From Metridium senile (lineage: Eukaryota; Cnidaria; Anthozoa; Actiniaria; Metridiidae): a stretch of DNA of 64,000 bases. Shown piece by piece: positions 52,145 through 64,000 of this stretch. The notes beneath the pieces are model-generated. The model was not told where the DNA came from and searched no databases. It saw only the letters and a program-made list of their open reading frames with translations. Each line of letters starts with the position of its first letter. The stretch's first letter is position 1. The DNA is taken from positions 18,562,316 through 18,626,315 of the forward strand of contig OX459101.1 of NCBI GenBank assembly GCA_949775045.1, written 5' to 3'. Made by a program: the position numbers and the translations under genes.

Positions 52145-52575
52145 CCAGACCCTACAGACACGGCTGCCATCGTCTTAGAAGAGGCAAACATGCCCATTGA
52201 AAGGCTGAAGAGTGTCAATGTTTACTAGTTTTGTAGAGTAGAATAGAGTCCAGAAACAGATTCTACAGACACAGCTAACATCGTCTTAGAAGAGGCAAAC
52301 ATGCCCATTGAAAGGATGTAAAGTGTGAATGTTTACTAGTTTTGTAGAGTAGAATAGAGAGCAGAAACAGATCCTACAGACACAGCTAACATCGTCTTAG
52401 AAGAGGCAAACATGCCCATTGAAAGGCTGAAAAGTGTGAATGTTTACTAGTTTTGTAGAGTAGAATAGAGAGCAGAAACAGATCCTACAGACACAGCTAC
52501 CATCGTCTTAGAAGAGGCAAACATGCTCATTGAAAATAGTGTCAATGTTTATACTAGTTTTGTAGATTAGAATAG
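52145..52575 (+). repeat. Tandem repeats of the coding 3' end in the 3' UTR (copy D)
   Basis: Four units, one more than in A and C. The first is the true coding end (stop at 52228). The extra units around 52259, 52372 and 52486 are downstream of it. Confidence 0.8.
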
Positions 52576-53434
52576 AGAAAATATTCATATGATTCCTATC
52601 CCTCTTCTGTGCTCCCTGATCCCACATCCATCGTCACGACCCTGTTATTTGTAGTAAAAAATGTTGTACTAAGTCACTAATGCATTGTTTCAAGTTAGTT
52701 AGAGTTGAAACTCTACAGTCAGGGTTCATGTAATGTTTAAAAGCCGAAAATGAGGACTGGACGGGGGGTTCAAGTCCGAGGCGAAGCCCCCATCCAGTCC
52801 GATTTGGAGGCCTTTGAACTACTTCTAAAACGAATTTATTATTCATGAGGAATCTTGGAATAAAAAAAAAAAAATTGATATGGTAAAAAAGAATTGTAAA
52901 GCCGAGGAGGGTTTACAATATAGCAAGTAAAAGCAATTCTAAAATATATCAATAATCTGTTCATAATTTAATGTTCATTCTCATTGAATTCCCACAAGGA
53001 AATAACAAAACAATCGCCTTTCAATTTTATTCAGAGGAATGCTAATGAACTTGAACGCTAATGTGATCAAAATCGCGCCATCGGGTTTGCCAATTAGCTC
53101 ATGAATAATGAATGAGTTTTTGAAATAACATTAATTGGCCAACACGATGGCGCGATTTTGATCATATGCAGATACTTGATACCAGCGTAAGTACGTCCAA
53201 GCGGACTTGCACTGTTTTCAAGTCCGAGTACGTCCAAGCGGACTTGAACTGAAATTTTCAAGTCCGAGTACTTGAAATATTCAGTTCAAGTCATATAGCA
53301 TTATACTTATTTGTACTACATATAATTGAAACCAAACCTCTACACATTAGTTACCCTCCCCCTCTACTTATAAATATCATAAGACTTAATAATAATGTAT
53401 TTGATGGCGATTTTTGTCGAAAACAGTCTTTGCG

Positions 53435-53508
53435 AACCAACGCCAGGATTCGAGCCGAGACCTTCCGCATAGCTGGACCCTCGCATTAAACCATTATAAT
53501 ACTCAGTC
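53435..53508 (-). repeat. tRNA-derived SINE head, D/E intergenic
   Basis: Duplicate of the 11598 copy with changes in the B box (ggctcgaatcc). Confidence 0.58.
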
Positions 53509-53941
53509 ATTCGATGAAAAGTTTGAAACAAAAGTACGTTTAATGTCATCAAGTCATTAGCGTTCAAGTTCGTTAGCATTCCTCTGAATAAAATTGAAAG
53601 GCGACGGGAAAATATTAATGCGTTAATGCTTGCCTGACCGGGATAGGGAGCTTTCTATAATTTCGCCATCCATCGTAAAACGCATAAAAAACTCTTTAAG
53701 TATTTTACACCTAAAAAAATGAGGCTAATTTATGAGTTTTAAAAGTTTTTAAAAAGCATTATAATCTTAAAACTTGTGACCCAAAATCGGATTTGATAAA
53801 AAGTACAAATAACCCTCCCTTTAATAAGTTGTGTACAACGCGGGCTTAATTTGCGAATTCTTTCTATTAGTCGTCCCTTAATTAGGGTGGAAGGACATTT
53901 TTGAAGCGAACGTTTTGATCACAATAATTATTATCATAACA

Positions 53942-55573
53942 ATAGTTACTATTCACCACCCTACCCCATTGTTCTCTCTCTGCACTAAATCACTGATTGC
54001 TGAGTACCCGCGTCTGAAAGCAAAGATATTTAGTTATGTTGCAGTTCGCACTCTGCAATATCAAACATATTGCAGTTCGCACTCTGCAATATCAAACATA
54101 TTGCAGTGTGTTTTGTTAAGTGTGTATAACTAATAATTTCCATTCTAGTAAGCATCATCAGACTTATAATTCATTAAATAATTTACTAGATAGCGATTTT
54201 TGGTGAAAAAAGACTTTGAGTACCAATGCCAGGATTCGAACCGAGACCTTCTGCATTGCTGTATCCGCGCTTTAAGCCATTATGCTACCCAGGCAACCGA
54301 TGGAAAACTTGCAACAAAAACACGTTTAATGTCATCAAGTTCATTAGCATTCCTCTAAATAGAATTGATGAAATTATAACTAATTAGAGTTTGGTAAGCC
54401 TATTGTTATTATATTCAAAGAGACAAGAAACCGCTGATTATTATGCAACAAAGAGAACAATAATGGGACAGGCTATTGAATGATTATTACATTTTCATTG
54501 GCTGATAATATTATAACTAATTAAGCGGCGTTGACACGAGCAATTTTTCCTTGACAAGTATCCTTGACAATTTTCATTGCTCGTGTAGACGATCAGCAAG
54601 ATTTCCTTGACAATTTTATATTGACAAGGTTTCCTTGCTCGTGTAGATGATGAACAAGTTTTCCTTGACAAGTTTAAGTTGTGCCCACAATGCCTTGCAT
54701 TCAGCAGAGTACTAACATAATATTGGTTCCAGTCCCTTGTCGAGTAAAAAACAAAATGATTTATAGTTAAGTCCGATCAACTTGAAGTTTTACATGTGAA
54801 AAGTAAACACCAAAAGAAAAATTTTCTTCTTTTCACTTTTACAAATGTTACGATTTTTGGCGGGAAAATGACGTCACCAATTTTAGTGGGAAATTGAAAT
54901 AGAGGGTTATGCAAAATTTTAAAATGCGCATTTGAAAGAACTCATTGAGATATGTTCAAAACCGAAGAGATAACAGTCAAAGTCAAATTTAATCAAAATA
55001 TATGATTTTTGAAGTTTAGAAATGTTTTCTATTTTACATTCAAAAAATTATAACTTTAGATTAAATTTGACTTTGACTATTATCTCTTCGGTTTTGAACG
55101 TATCTCAATGAGTTCTTTCAAATGCGCATTTTAAAATTTTGCATTACCCTCATTTTAGATTTTCCTCTAAAATTGATGACGTTATTTTCCCGCCAAAAAT
55201 CGTAACATTTGTAAAAGTGAAAAGAAGAATTATTTTCTTTGGGTGTGTACTCTTCACATATAAAATTTGAAGTTGATCGGACCTAACTATAAAAAGTTAT
55301 TCAAAATCACGCTTAAAAACGCCGATTTCAGTACACTGCCAGCCCAGCGTGAAAGTTTGGTAAGCCTATTTTTATTATATTCAAAAACACAAGAAACCGC
55401 CGATTACTGTGCAAGAGAGAAAACAATGGGGCAGGGTGGTGAATAGTAACTATATACGATAGTCACTTCGGCCGGCTAGCAATATTAGATATATTGCAGT
55501 CAGCTTCGGGCTGCGCCCTCAGCTGACTGCAATATATCTAATATTGCTGCCGGCCTCAGTAACTATCTAATAC
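53942..55573 (-). mobile_element. Inverted twin of the 1632-bp element, D/E intergenic
   Basis: Exactly 1632 bases, reverse orientation relative to the copy in D exon 7, with almost identical sequence wherever compared. It interrupts the sequence that is continuous at 38205-38220 (cataaca | ttattcac) without a target duplication. Confidence 0.85.
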
Positions 55574-56071
55574 TTATTCACTTCATGTCCTGGCCAGGTT
55601 GGGCTTGTGCTTCATTCCTGAATAGACGTTAAAAAAAATAGTGACATGACATGACGCGATGCCGAGCTTTAAATTATAATTTCGGATTAAGTAATGATGT
55701 GTGTAAGAAGTAGGCAACTATCTATTGTTCTGCGGCATTTAGCTTCGTGACAGACTGAAAAACTGTGTAAAACTGCTTTTGACAATTGAGATATGTGGAC
55801 TGATTAAGTAAAATGCCTAAAACTTACTCTCTAGAAGTTCAAAATTTTATGAAAAAGACGAAGCAATCCCGCATTCTTTACACTTTGCCAATAGTTTTAT
55901 AAAAAAAGAAGACCGTCGGCTTGTGCACACGCCACCAAAGTATATCACAAAATAACCTCCATGTTTGCGTGACACCGACACTCAAGACGATCAGCAATTT
56001 TTGATTGACAAGTTTTCCTTGACAATTTCATTGGTCGTGAAGACCGTCAGCTGGTGCACACGCCACCAAAA

Positions 56072-56079
56072 TATAAATA
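56072..56079 (+). promoter_or_regulatory. TATA-like box upstream of copy E exon 1
   Basis: TATAAATA lies 204 bases upstream of the copy E ATG. The flank is almost identical to that of copy D. Confidence 0.35.
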
Positions 56080-56275
56080 AACCTCCATATTAGCGTGACA
56101 CCCAAAGAAATACGGGTGACCGACGCTCCACGTGCGATTCTGAGAATTATCATAAGTGACCAGCTAGCCATTGTTGAAACGCTTACTGTTATTTCCTTTA
56201 TATCAAGGCTCAAATTTAGCTCCAAATCTACCCCAAGTTCTTTTGGAATAGCAGAAAGGCGGATTAGTTCTGATA

Positions 56276-59200
56276 ATGTCTTCAAAGTAAGTAATATTTC
56301 AAACAACATTGCATATTTGAATGCATCGATGCAGATACACGTCAATAATGTGAATCCGTCGATGAGCTAATATTTTCTTAACAATTGCCTTCATAGCTCG
56401 TGAACTGACGATCAGAAATTTTTCATTGACAAGTTTTCCTTGAGTATTTAGATTTGACAACGAGTACGAGATTGAGTACGAGTACGAGTTTTAAAATTGG
56501 CCTTCTGTGTGTTGTTGATGATGAATTGTGTTCCTGTGTATAGATTGAGACACCAAATGAATAAAAACAAGAAGTGGAATGTAATTCAGTATCAACAATA
56601 CACACAAGGCCAATTTTAAAACTTGTACTCGTACTCAATCTCGTACTCGTTGTCAAATCTAAAGTTCCCTAATGTCTCGGAAAATCGAGCACCACGCGGC
56701 AAATATGAAAAAATAGATTTTCTTTATTTTTTGCATATCAATAGGCCCTAGGGAGGTTAGAACTCTGGCAAAGTTTTTTTCTTCAAAAACTATTTTCTTT
56801 TCGAGAAAATGAGAATTTTCGACCACGACCAGAAAATTTATGCAAATTACCGCTTCAATATACGAACTTAAAAGAAACATTAATAATTCATGACCATTTT
56901 GTCCAATCCGATGCTCCTCTCTGGTCACGAGAAAAGCATTGTATATTCTGTCAGTTTTTGCTTGGTAGCGCTGTAAGTAAAATTTATCTGTTCGGTATTT
57001 GTTCGGTATTTTCGTTTTTTAAGTCGCGGTATACGAAAATTAATCAATTTAATCACGGTATTCACGGTATGGCCCGATATCTAAAACTTGCGTTGCCTCC
57101 TCGCTCGCCGCGATGACGTGTTCTTAAAATACATCAATCTTGCTGAGAACGTATGCTTTTAGCCTCTCAATAGTCTAGTTTTATTTCGTTTCTTCCATAT
57201 TTAGTTAAAAAGCATTCTATGGAGTGTATTACATGTGTATTGTAGTTGAATTGATTGCGACAATTTGTGATTTTTGGTACGGTATCACGGTATGTTTTTC
57301 TGATTTTTTTAACGCGCGCGATATCGCGGTATTTTCGATTTTTTGGCACGGCATTGCGGTATTTGGAAGTCCCACACGCCCCCCCGTCAATATAGAACAA
57401 AATGTCCCAAATCTGTCAGAGGTCTTGACGAACAAGGATCACAAATGTTACTTGACATGACATGAATATTTTTTTTTTCTATTGGAAAATGGTCTAATAA
57501 GCTAAAATATGAATAGGGTTGATTAGGTTCGGAATAATTATGGCTACGTTTACACGGTACCGGACAAAGTTTTGACCGGTCAAAAAAACATCCGCATACG
57601 GGTTCCGTTCACACGGGACCGCGCTAAACGTGCAAGAATTTGGACGCCTAACTGGTCAAATATTCGACCTGCAAAATCGAGGACGATGTTTTAGCCGGCC
57701 CGGTCAAAACGTTGACCGATACGGTGTAAACAGTTTGACCGGTCAAATATTTGTCCGGTACCGTGTAAACTTAGCCATAATCAGCCCAGTGCGCATGGTC
57801 AGATGTTAAAACCACTGACAAAACTTACAATTGACCGGTTCCGATGGTCTCGTCTGAACAGAACGAAAATACTGATCGGTTCCGTGCGAACAGCAGGTCC
57901 AGGTCGATCTTTTGACCGGTCAAAAATTCATCCGGTACCGTGTAAACGTACCCTATACTGAACAAATTTTGCTAGAATTGCTACATGGTGCAGCCAAGTC
58001 TTTGTCGCACTTGTAAGACTTGTTATTATTACCGTAACACTGTGGCGTGACAATTATGGCTAGACTGCACGAAAGCATGAAAGTAACTGAACAAGACAGA
58101 CTGTCAGTTATTTTTAATAGAGTTAATCATCCCGACTCGTTAACTATAATACATGTTCCATTCTATTGTATTGTAATTTATTCATTGATTTTTATCTTTA
58201 AGCTGCCTTGTTGATGATTACAGTTATGAAGTGGGATTGTTGGGACCAGCGGTAAGAACTGGTTTATTTGATAGAAACAAGAAAGGCACAAAGGCACACA
58301 GCTGACCAACAGACAGACAGACATGTGGATACACAGACAGACAGACAGACAGATAGATAGATAAACAGACAGACAGCTAGACAGACAGACATACATATAG
58401 CTATACAGACAAACAGACAGCCTACAAGACAGACATACAGATGGACAGACAGACAGCTAACAGACAGGCAGACAGACAGCCTGAAAGGAGACAGAGAGAC
58501 AGACAGCTTACAAGGACAAAGACATACAGCTTACAAGGAGGCAGACAGACAGCTTACAAGGAGACAGACAGACAGACAGCGTACAAGGAGACAGACAGAC
58601 AGCTTACAAGGAGACGGACAGAGAATCAGATGGATGGACAGACAGATTTTTTTTTTGTAGATGATAATAATCCTTGTGTTGGGCTTCATGAAGAAGAGAG
58701 TTAAATTGAAACCTGATCTATTGAATGGACGACCAGGTCTACCCATGTGAGTTATTATATTGACTTCTGTACACTATGTATCCTACCCTCTACACTCTCC
58801 CTACACAGTTTGCACATACCCTCCCCTCTCTACACACTTTGTACCAACCCTCCCCTCCCTACATACTTTGTACACACCCTACCCTCCCTACTTACTTTGT
58901 ACACACCCTACCCTCCCTACTTACTTTGTACACACCCTACCCTCCCTACTTACTTTGTACACACCCTACCCTCCCTACTTACTTTGTACACACCCTACCC
59001 TCCCTACTTACTTTGTACACACCCTACCCTCCCTACTTACTTTGTACGTACCCTACCCTCCCTACTTACTTTGTACACACCCTACCCTCCCTACACACTT
59101 TGTACACACCCTACCCTCCCTACTTACTTTGTACACACCCTACCCTCCCTACACACTTTGTACACACCCTACCCTCCCTACTTACTTTGTACGTACCCTA

Positions 59201-62200
59201 CCCTCCCTACTTACTTTGTACGTACCCTACCCTCCCTACTTACTTTGTACACACCCTACCCTCCCAACACACTTTGTACGTACCCTACCCTCCCTAATAA
59301 CATTCTTGGTCATGTTTACAGGCCTGTGGACTTTCTTGGTAAAGACAGAAACAAGCTGATTATCGTTCTCGCATTTGGTGCAACAGCGTCTTCCTTCTTC
59401 GTAATGTTTGCTCAGACATTGTATCCAAATTCGGTCATTAGCAGTGCCTCTAAGAACTTACCTAAAACACCTTATGCCAAAGGTAAATAATGACAATCAA
59501 ATAACAGTAATAACTGGTGGTCTGATTGCAGGGATTGTTCACAGAAATATCCTATTTGATCGATATACACCTAATTGCAAGACATTGTCCTGACTTTTGT
59601 AATTTAGTGGGAAAGGAATTAGTTAAAAGACAAAAGAATATCACTTTTTAATGTGAAAGCATTTTTGTAAATAGATGTACACCTACTTGCAGTAAGGTTG
59701 TCATACAAAAATATACATTTGTTATAAAGAAAATAGAACATTTGTGATTTAGTACGATAGGAATTGATTAAAAGACAAAAAAAGATCACTCAAGCTGAAC
59801 TCTCTCTTTTGACTTTTAATTAATTCCTTTCGCACTAAATCACAAATGTTCTATTTTCTTTGTGACAAATTTTCTATTTTGTATGACAACCTTACTGCAA
59901 GTAGGTGTATATCTACTTTAAATTATATAAATTAAACATTTTTTTTTACGGTGTTACAAATTTCATTATATTACCTATTATTCTGATTATCATATAAACA
60001 AGAATTTATCATATTTATGCAAAACTGATAAAAATAATAATTTATAGTATCATTATTATTTAAGTAATCATGACACAATTACATACTGGCTGACTTGATG
60101 TCTTTTACTTTGTCTTTTGTTAGCTTTTGTAGGCATTTTGATGACAGTAGTGTATGGGATCATCAACTATCCGTATTTAGCTTGTGTTCATGCTGAGTAT
60201 AAAGCTGTTGGATACATCCTAGGATTTCTATATGTCTTCATAAGGTAGGTAGGCCTAGTCTGGGACCTTAGCTTGCCTTAAAAAAACTCATTAATAATTC
60301 ATGAGCTATTAGTCCAATCGGGGCATTCCAATTTGGTCACATGCATGAACTTTATACCCGATAAAACACTGCCATAGGTACATTATATAAAAACACATGT
60401 GTCTTTATGATAAAGGTACGTGTGTCTTTATGATAAAGGTACGTGTGTCTTTATGTACCTATGACACTTGTAAAGGTCTCAGTTTTAATCTCTCATCATT
60501 GACCTTTACTAGAGGCATCACCCGAAACAATGCTATCAAGCTCATACTATATTATACACGACCTTTCTCAAATGTGGGATGCCAAATGTGGTGCTTAATG
60601 GTGCATGGTGTGATATGAGAATGCGCAGTGTACCTTGCAAATAAAGTTTGTCTCCAAATTGGACTTTTCTTCAAGAAACTTTTATAATTTATTTTTGAAT
60701 AAGTGTTGGAGTTTTTTAAGCTATATAAAAAACTCGCAGCACGTGTTTTATCAAGGATCAAAAACCCTCGCTGCGCTCGGGTTTTTATCCTTGATAAAAC
60801 ACTGCTGCTCGTTTTTTATATACTACTTAACTCGCGCAAACTCGCCTTAACTCGCACAAACTCGCATTAACTCGCACAAGCTTGCAGTAAATTACTCAAT
60901 GTCATAATGCACAGGGAATTGCCTTAACCTCATCTCACAAAGCTGAAATATACACATATAAGTCATGTTCTTTTAGTGTCACTCCAAATTATGAGATTTT
61001 TCCTTAACTCGCGTTAACTCGCGTTAACTCGCCTTAACTCGCCTTAACTCGCCTTAACTCGCCTTAACTCCCTTAACTCCCTTAACTCGTCCAAACTCAC
61101 TGCGAGTTAAGGCGAGTTCAGGTCCCAGACTTGGCCTGTAGGTCATTACTATGTTCTTTTACCATTTGATATTATCATTATTGTCATCATATCAATATCA
61201 TAATTATCATCATAATAACCATTATCATTGCATGTACTTAATAGATTATAAGGTTTCAGCTAATCTCAGCGATGTGGGGGGTTTGGCATGGGAAGGTTGG
61301 GGAGGGGGAAATGGGGAAGGGGGTAGTAGGGACAAGGGGGAGGGGACAATGGGTAGGAATTATAACAATGGATTATAAGCTTTCAGCTAATCTCAGCGAT
61401 GTGGGGGGTTTGGCATGGGAAGGTTGGGGAGGGGGAAATGGGGAAGGGGGTAGTAGGGACAAGGGGGAGGGGACAATGGGTAGGGGGGACATGGGTAGGG
61501 GGGAAATGGGGGACAGTGGGGAAGGGGGGACAGTGGGCAAAGGGGGAAGGGGAACAGTGAGTGGCCCCCCTTCCCACTCTCCCACTTCCCCTTTGCCCAC
61601 TGCCCCCCCTTTCCAACTGTCCCTCTTCTCCACAGTCCCCCTCCCCTTTTGCCCATGCAATGTCCCCTATCATAATAATATTATTAATACATTAAGCGGT
61701 CACCCTCTATTAGGCGGCCACAATTAGCTATTCCTATGCCTATTCTTTACCTCTATTATAAGCGGCCACTTTGGAAAGTCCCAAGGGTGACCGCTTAATA
61801 GAGGTACCACTGTAATAATATCCTCTATATCTTGTACATACAGGTGTATTGTTAATTTGGTTCTATATTTGGGATGTTCATATAAAGATCCAATTGTTGT
61901 CGAATTAAAGCAGTTAGTAAGTTATCATTTTATTCTACATTAATTGTTCTATATGCATAATTTTAATTTGTTTGCCATAAATAAATAATCGAACATTAGA
62001 TAAATCAAGCAGTCAAGCAAAGAACCAACTACCAAATTAACCAATCAACAAAGTAATTAATACATAGTTGCCCTATACTGCATTGTCCGACTGCGTATCT
62101 GGTTCTTGTGGTGTAGTGGTAACACGTCGGACTAGAAAGTCGAAACCGTGGGGTTCAATTCCCACCAAGGGCATATGATATTTTTTTCATATATCGGTAT

Positions 62201-63894
62201 TTCACATATAATGAAATTTGTAACACCGTAAAAAATGTTGACTTTAAAATGCGACTAATTTATTCCTTAGGTACACAGCAACCTTTCGGCATGAACGAAC
62301 GATATGTTTTCAATTAATTTTTCCATTGTTCTTTAACTCCCCCTACATTTTCTATCGCTTTTTGATTGGTCCATCACTTTTCCCGATTCTTATTTGTACT
62401 CAGTATCCCCCTTAGTCTAATTCTTTTACTCCGACGAAGGGCTAAAGCTCAAACCGTCAGTAAAGTTAAGTCAACATTTTTTTACGGTGTTACAAATTTC
62501 ATTATATCAGCTATCATGTATTTCACTTATACACAGAACGCATTTCAATTCATTCATAATTAATAATAGTAAGTGGATGAATAAACGAATCAATAAATTA
62601 ATGGTTTGATAGACAAACAAACTAATGACTAATAGAGTGCTTACACTATGTCCATGAAATAAAATCTAAATAGTTACTAACTAATAGTTTTTATTTAGTG
62701 ACTATTAGTCACTATCACTCAACTGGAACAGCTTTAGTAACAATACACAATGAATAAAGTATTAACTTTCTATGGTTTTGAGTATTTGATTTCCCTTGTG
62801 TATTGTTACTAAAGCTGTTCCAGTTGAGTGATAGTGACTAATAGTCACTAAATAAAAACTATTAGGTAGGAACTATACTTAGATTCTATTTCATGGACAT
62901 AGTGTAAGCACTCTCCTTTTTTTCAGGGCCTGTCACACATTTTATATCTAGAAATACTGGTTCAGTTACCTGCAGTGGTTTGTACCATCCTGCTCTGCGT
63001 CAGCTATGCAGTTCTTCTGTTCAGACATGTAAAACAGAATTATAATTCCAGTCACGCAAAGTATCACCATATCTTTGTAAGTTTTTGTTTCTGATATTTT
63101 TTTTAAAAGTTGTTAGTCGTTTTAGTATCTGAATGTCAATAATAGTCTCCTTCACAGTTCCCTGCGCCATCTTGAAAAGTAGCCAGGCCTTTGCATCGAA
63201 GCGAGGCGAAACGAACGTTGAGTTTGCAAAGATAACGAATTGTCCCGCAAGGTGTTAAAAAGTCTTGATCATTGCAAGCTGAACGTTTGTCTCACTTCGA
63301 TACAAAATTCCGGCTACCTTTCAAGATGACGCAGGGAACTGTGAAGGGGACACACAATTTAAATATGATAATGATAATTACTCTATTAAAAAATGAGCAC
63401 ACTTATGATTGTATAATAGTATTTTCATAAATGCAAAAGGGAAACTAGCGAGTAAACTAATATAGGCTGCGATATAAACGATAGGTAATATAATGAAATT
63501 TGTTTAACTTTACTTAAATGGAAACTAGCGTGTAAACTAGTATAGGCTGCGTCGGTGTTTGATATAAACGATAGGTAATAGAATGAAATTTGTAGCACCG
63601 TAAAAAATGTTAACTTAACTTTACTGACGTTTCGAGCTTTAGCCCTTAGTTCGTCGGGGTAAAAAAAGCTAATAAATACAGTGGTAACTAATTAATACCC
63701 TGCAAGCAAAGGTTTTATTTCTCGTCACTCCATAAACCTCTGCTTGCAAGGTAGAGGTAGCTTTCTGTTTATGTAGTAAACAGGATCTACTGTTTATCTC
63801 AGGTACACATTACAGAACAAGATGAATCGGTTGCTGAAGACATTGACAGGAACCATGTTATTATGCTGTTTGAAAACAGGCTACACAGAAAAAG
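56276..63894 (+). CDS. STRA6-like receptor, copy E (exons 1-8, continues past right edge)
   Basis: Exons: 56276-56286 (ATGTCTTCAAA, donor gtaagt), 58203-58251, 58661-58746, 59322-59482, 60124-60244, 61844-61916, 62927-63076, 63803-63894, then the window ends in the next intron. Exon 4 reads [20 protein letters not shown] with no frameshift, unlike its twin B. Exon 7 (GLSHILYLEILVQLPAVVCT) is 150 bases, one codon longer than in A. Exon 8 reads [19 protein letters not shown]. This is a distinct subtype shared with B (YILGFLYVFIR; CSYKDPIVVELKQL). The exon 5 donor lies inside a target-site duplication of an 887-bp element, and a palindromic element abuts the exon 7 acceptor. No break was found in the visible part. 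Confidence 0.83.
56451..56659. mobile_element. 209-bp MITE, intron 1 of copy E
   Basis: Duplicate of the 39089 element at the same site. Confidence 0.75.
57535..57953. mobile_element. Inverted-repeat element (ttacacggtaccgg), intron 1 of copy E
   Basis: Duplicate of the element at 13968. Confidence 0.7.
58306..58650 (+). repeat. (GACA)n tract, intron 2 of copy E
   Basis: Homologous to the copy B tract but without its long pure run. Copy C keeps only a short remnant at 24657-24682. Confidence 0.9.
58780..59300 (+). repeat. 29-bp minisatellite, intron 3 of copy E
   Basis: Very regular 29-base period dominated by a ctacttactttgtacacac variant, about twice as long as in its twin copy B. Confidence 0.92.
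59676..59911. mobile_element. About 235-bp fold-back element, intron 4 of copy E
   Basis: Ends gtacacctacttgcagtaag / cttactgcaagtaggtgtat. Copy B has no insert at the matching site (near 15955), so it arrived after the B/E split. Confidence 0.75.
60251..61137. mobile_element. 887-bp inverted-repeat element at the exon 5 donor of copy E
   Basis: Ends aggcctagtctgggacct / aggtcccagacttggcct. Flanked by GTAGGT at 60245-60250 and 61138-61143. Absent from copy B. Contains a ttaactcgc minisatellite, a 24-bp tandem (60395-60460) and a hairpin (60720-60825, ttttatcaaggat arms). No transposase frame. Confidence 0.82.
60832..61110 (+). repeat. ttaactcgc minisatellite inside the 887-bp element
   Basis: Units of about 10 bases (actcgccttaa, actcgcacaa) in two blocks separated by unique sequence. 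Confidence 0.8.
61280..61650. repeat. G-rich / C-rich inverted block, intron 5 of copy E
   Basis: Same as in copy B, with a duplicated unit: gctttcagctaatctcagcg and the following g-rich run occur twice (61250 and 61378). Confidence 0.85.
62103..62172 (+). repeat. tRNA-like sequence, intron 6 of copy E
   Basis: As in copy B, with a better D stem (gtg ... cac). Confidence 0.45.
62634..62914. mobile_element. 281-bp fold-back element abutting exon 7 acceptor of copy E
   Basis: Arms of about 130 bases: agagtgcttacactatgtcc at left, complement ending 62914. Only the 12 bases cctttttttcag separate it from exon 7. Not found in the other copies. Confidence 0.78.
63144..63351. mobile_element. About 210-bp MITE, intron 7 of copy E
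   Basis: Same family as 31423: ttcacagttccctgcgccat and its complement at the other end. Confidence 0.7.
63430..63720. repeat. Dispersed repeat, intron 7 of copy E
   Basis: aaactagcgagtaaactagtat and gatataaacgataggtaata occur twice here and twice in copy B (17420-17600). Linked with tttacggtgttacaaatttc and the tccgacgaagggctaaagct sequence near 17810 and 62430, in the opposite orientation at 63625-63660. Confidence 0.6.
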
Positions 63895-64000
63895 GTAGGT
63901 GACTTGCCTTGACTTGACTTGACTTTTTTGGCAAAGGTTTCTTCACTTCGCTTGAATTAACTTGAGTGATTTAACTGACAACTTATGATTTGATTTGTCC

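Larger units (their letters stand above)
38914..52228 (+). pseudogene. STRA6-like copy D, exon 7 split by a 1632-bp insertion
   Basis: Exons: 38914-38924 (ATGTCTTCAAA, donor gtaagt), 40842-40890 ([16 protein letters not shown]), 41308-41393, 41983-42143, 42206-42326, 43161-43233, 44005-44025 plus 45658-45783 (exon 7 in two pieces), 45943-46034, 46225-46289, 46643-46704, 47016-47109, 47898-47973, 48748-48823, 49032-49080, 49275-49401, 50699-50806, 51035-51198, 51628-51735, 52008-52228 (TAG). The exon 7 pieces add to exactly 147 bases, the length in copy A. Reading into the insertion gives a stop within a few codons, and the insert does not end in AG, so it is not a normal intron. Skipping exon 7 (147 bases, a multiple of 3) would keep the frame but lose a membrane segment. 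All other exons are intact. Closest overall to copy A, with diverged patches in exons 14-15. Confidence 0.8.

Overview
This window is animal nuclear DNA: AT-rich, intron-rich, full of microsatellites and short inverted-repeat elements, with no bacterial gene structure. Its only recognisable protein-coding content is a head-to-tail array of five copies (A to E, all on the + strand) of one multi-exon membrane-protein gene. The spliced protein, about 629 residues over 19 coding exons, is recognisable as a STRA6-like protein (retinol-binding-protein receptor family). Support comes from blocks such as [56 protein letters not shown] and [10 protein letters not shown], which line up in order with the vertebrate receptor as I remember it. 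The host is probably a marine invertebrate. A cnidarian is possible from the look of the dispersed repeats, but I cannot prove the phylum.

Layout: copy A (exons 3-19, 167-10292; exons 1-2 lie left of the window) looks intact. Copy B (13029-17092) has only exons 1-6 and a 4-base frameshift, so it is a truncated pseudogene. A 6-7 kb stretch of dispersed and inverted repeats follows. Copy C (22899-36609) has all 19 exons but one extra A in a homopolymer in exon 7. Copy D (38914-52228) has all exons, but exon 7 is split by a 1632-bp insertion. Copy E (56276-63894, continuing off the right edge) has intact exons 1-8. Long blocks are near-identical: A with D, B with E, the 3' half of C with A and D, and the three intergenic segments A/B, C/D and D/E with each other. 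The array therefore grew by repeated segmental duplication and was patched by conversion or unequal exchange.

The unusual biology lies in how repeats interact with the exons. The 3' splice site and first 45 bases of exon 18 are repeated in tandem 5, 3 and 7 times (A, C, D), nearly always in frame. All of exon 12 is repeated 7, 1 and 2 times with about a 117-bp period. The end of the coding region is repeated 3, 3 and 4 times into the 3' UTR. In C the last intron has become a 660-base open, in-frame (GGCA)n tract. A 1632-bp element interrupts D exon 7 without a target duplication, and an inverted twin of equal length lies between D and E. In E an 887-bp element landed on the exon 5 splice donor, and its 6-bp target duplication recreates the donor.

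Most long reading frames here are microsatellite or minisatellite translations, not proteins. I see no transposase, reverse transcriptase, rRNA, convincing functional tRNA or CRISPR.
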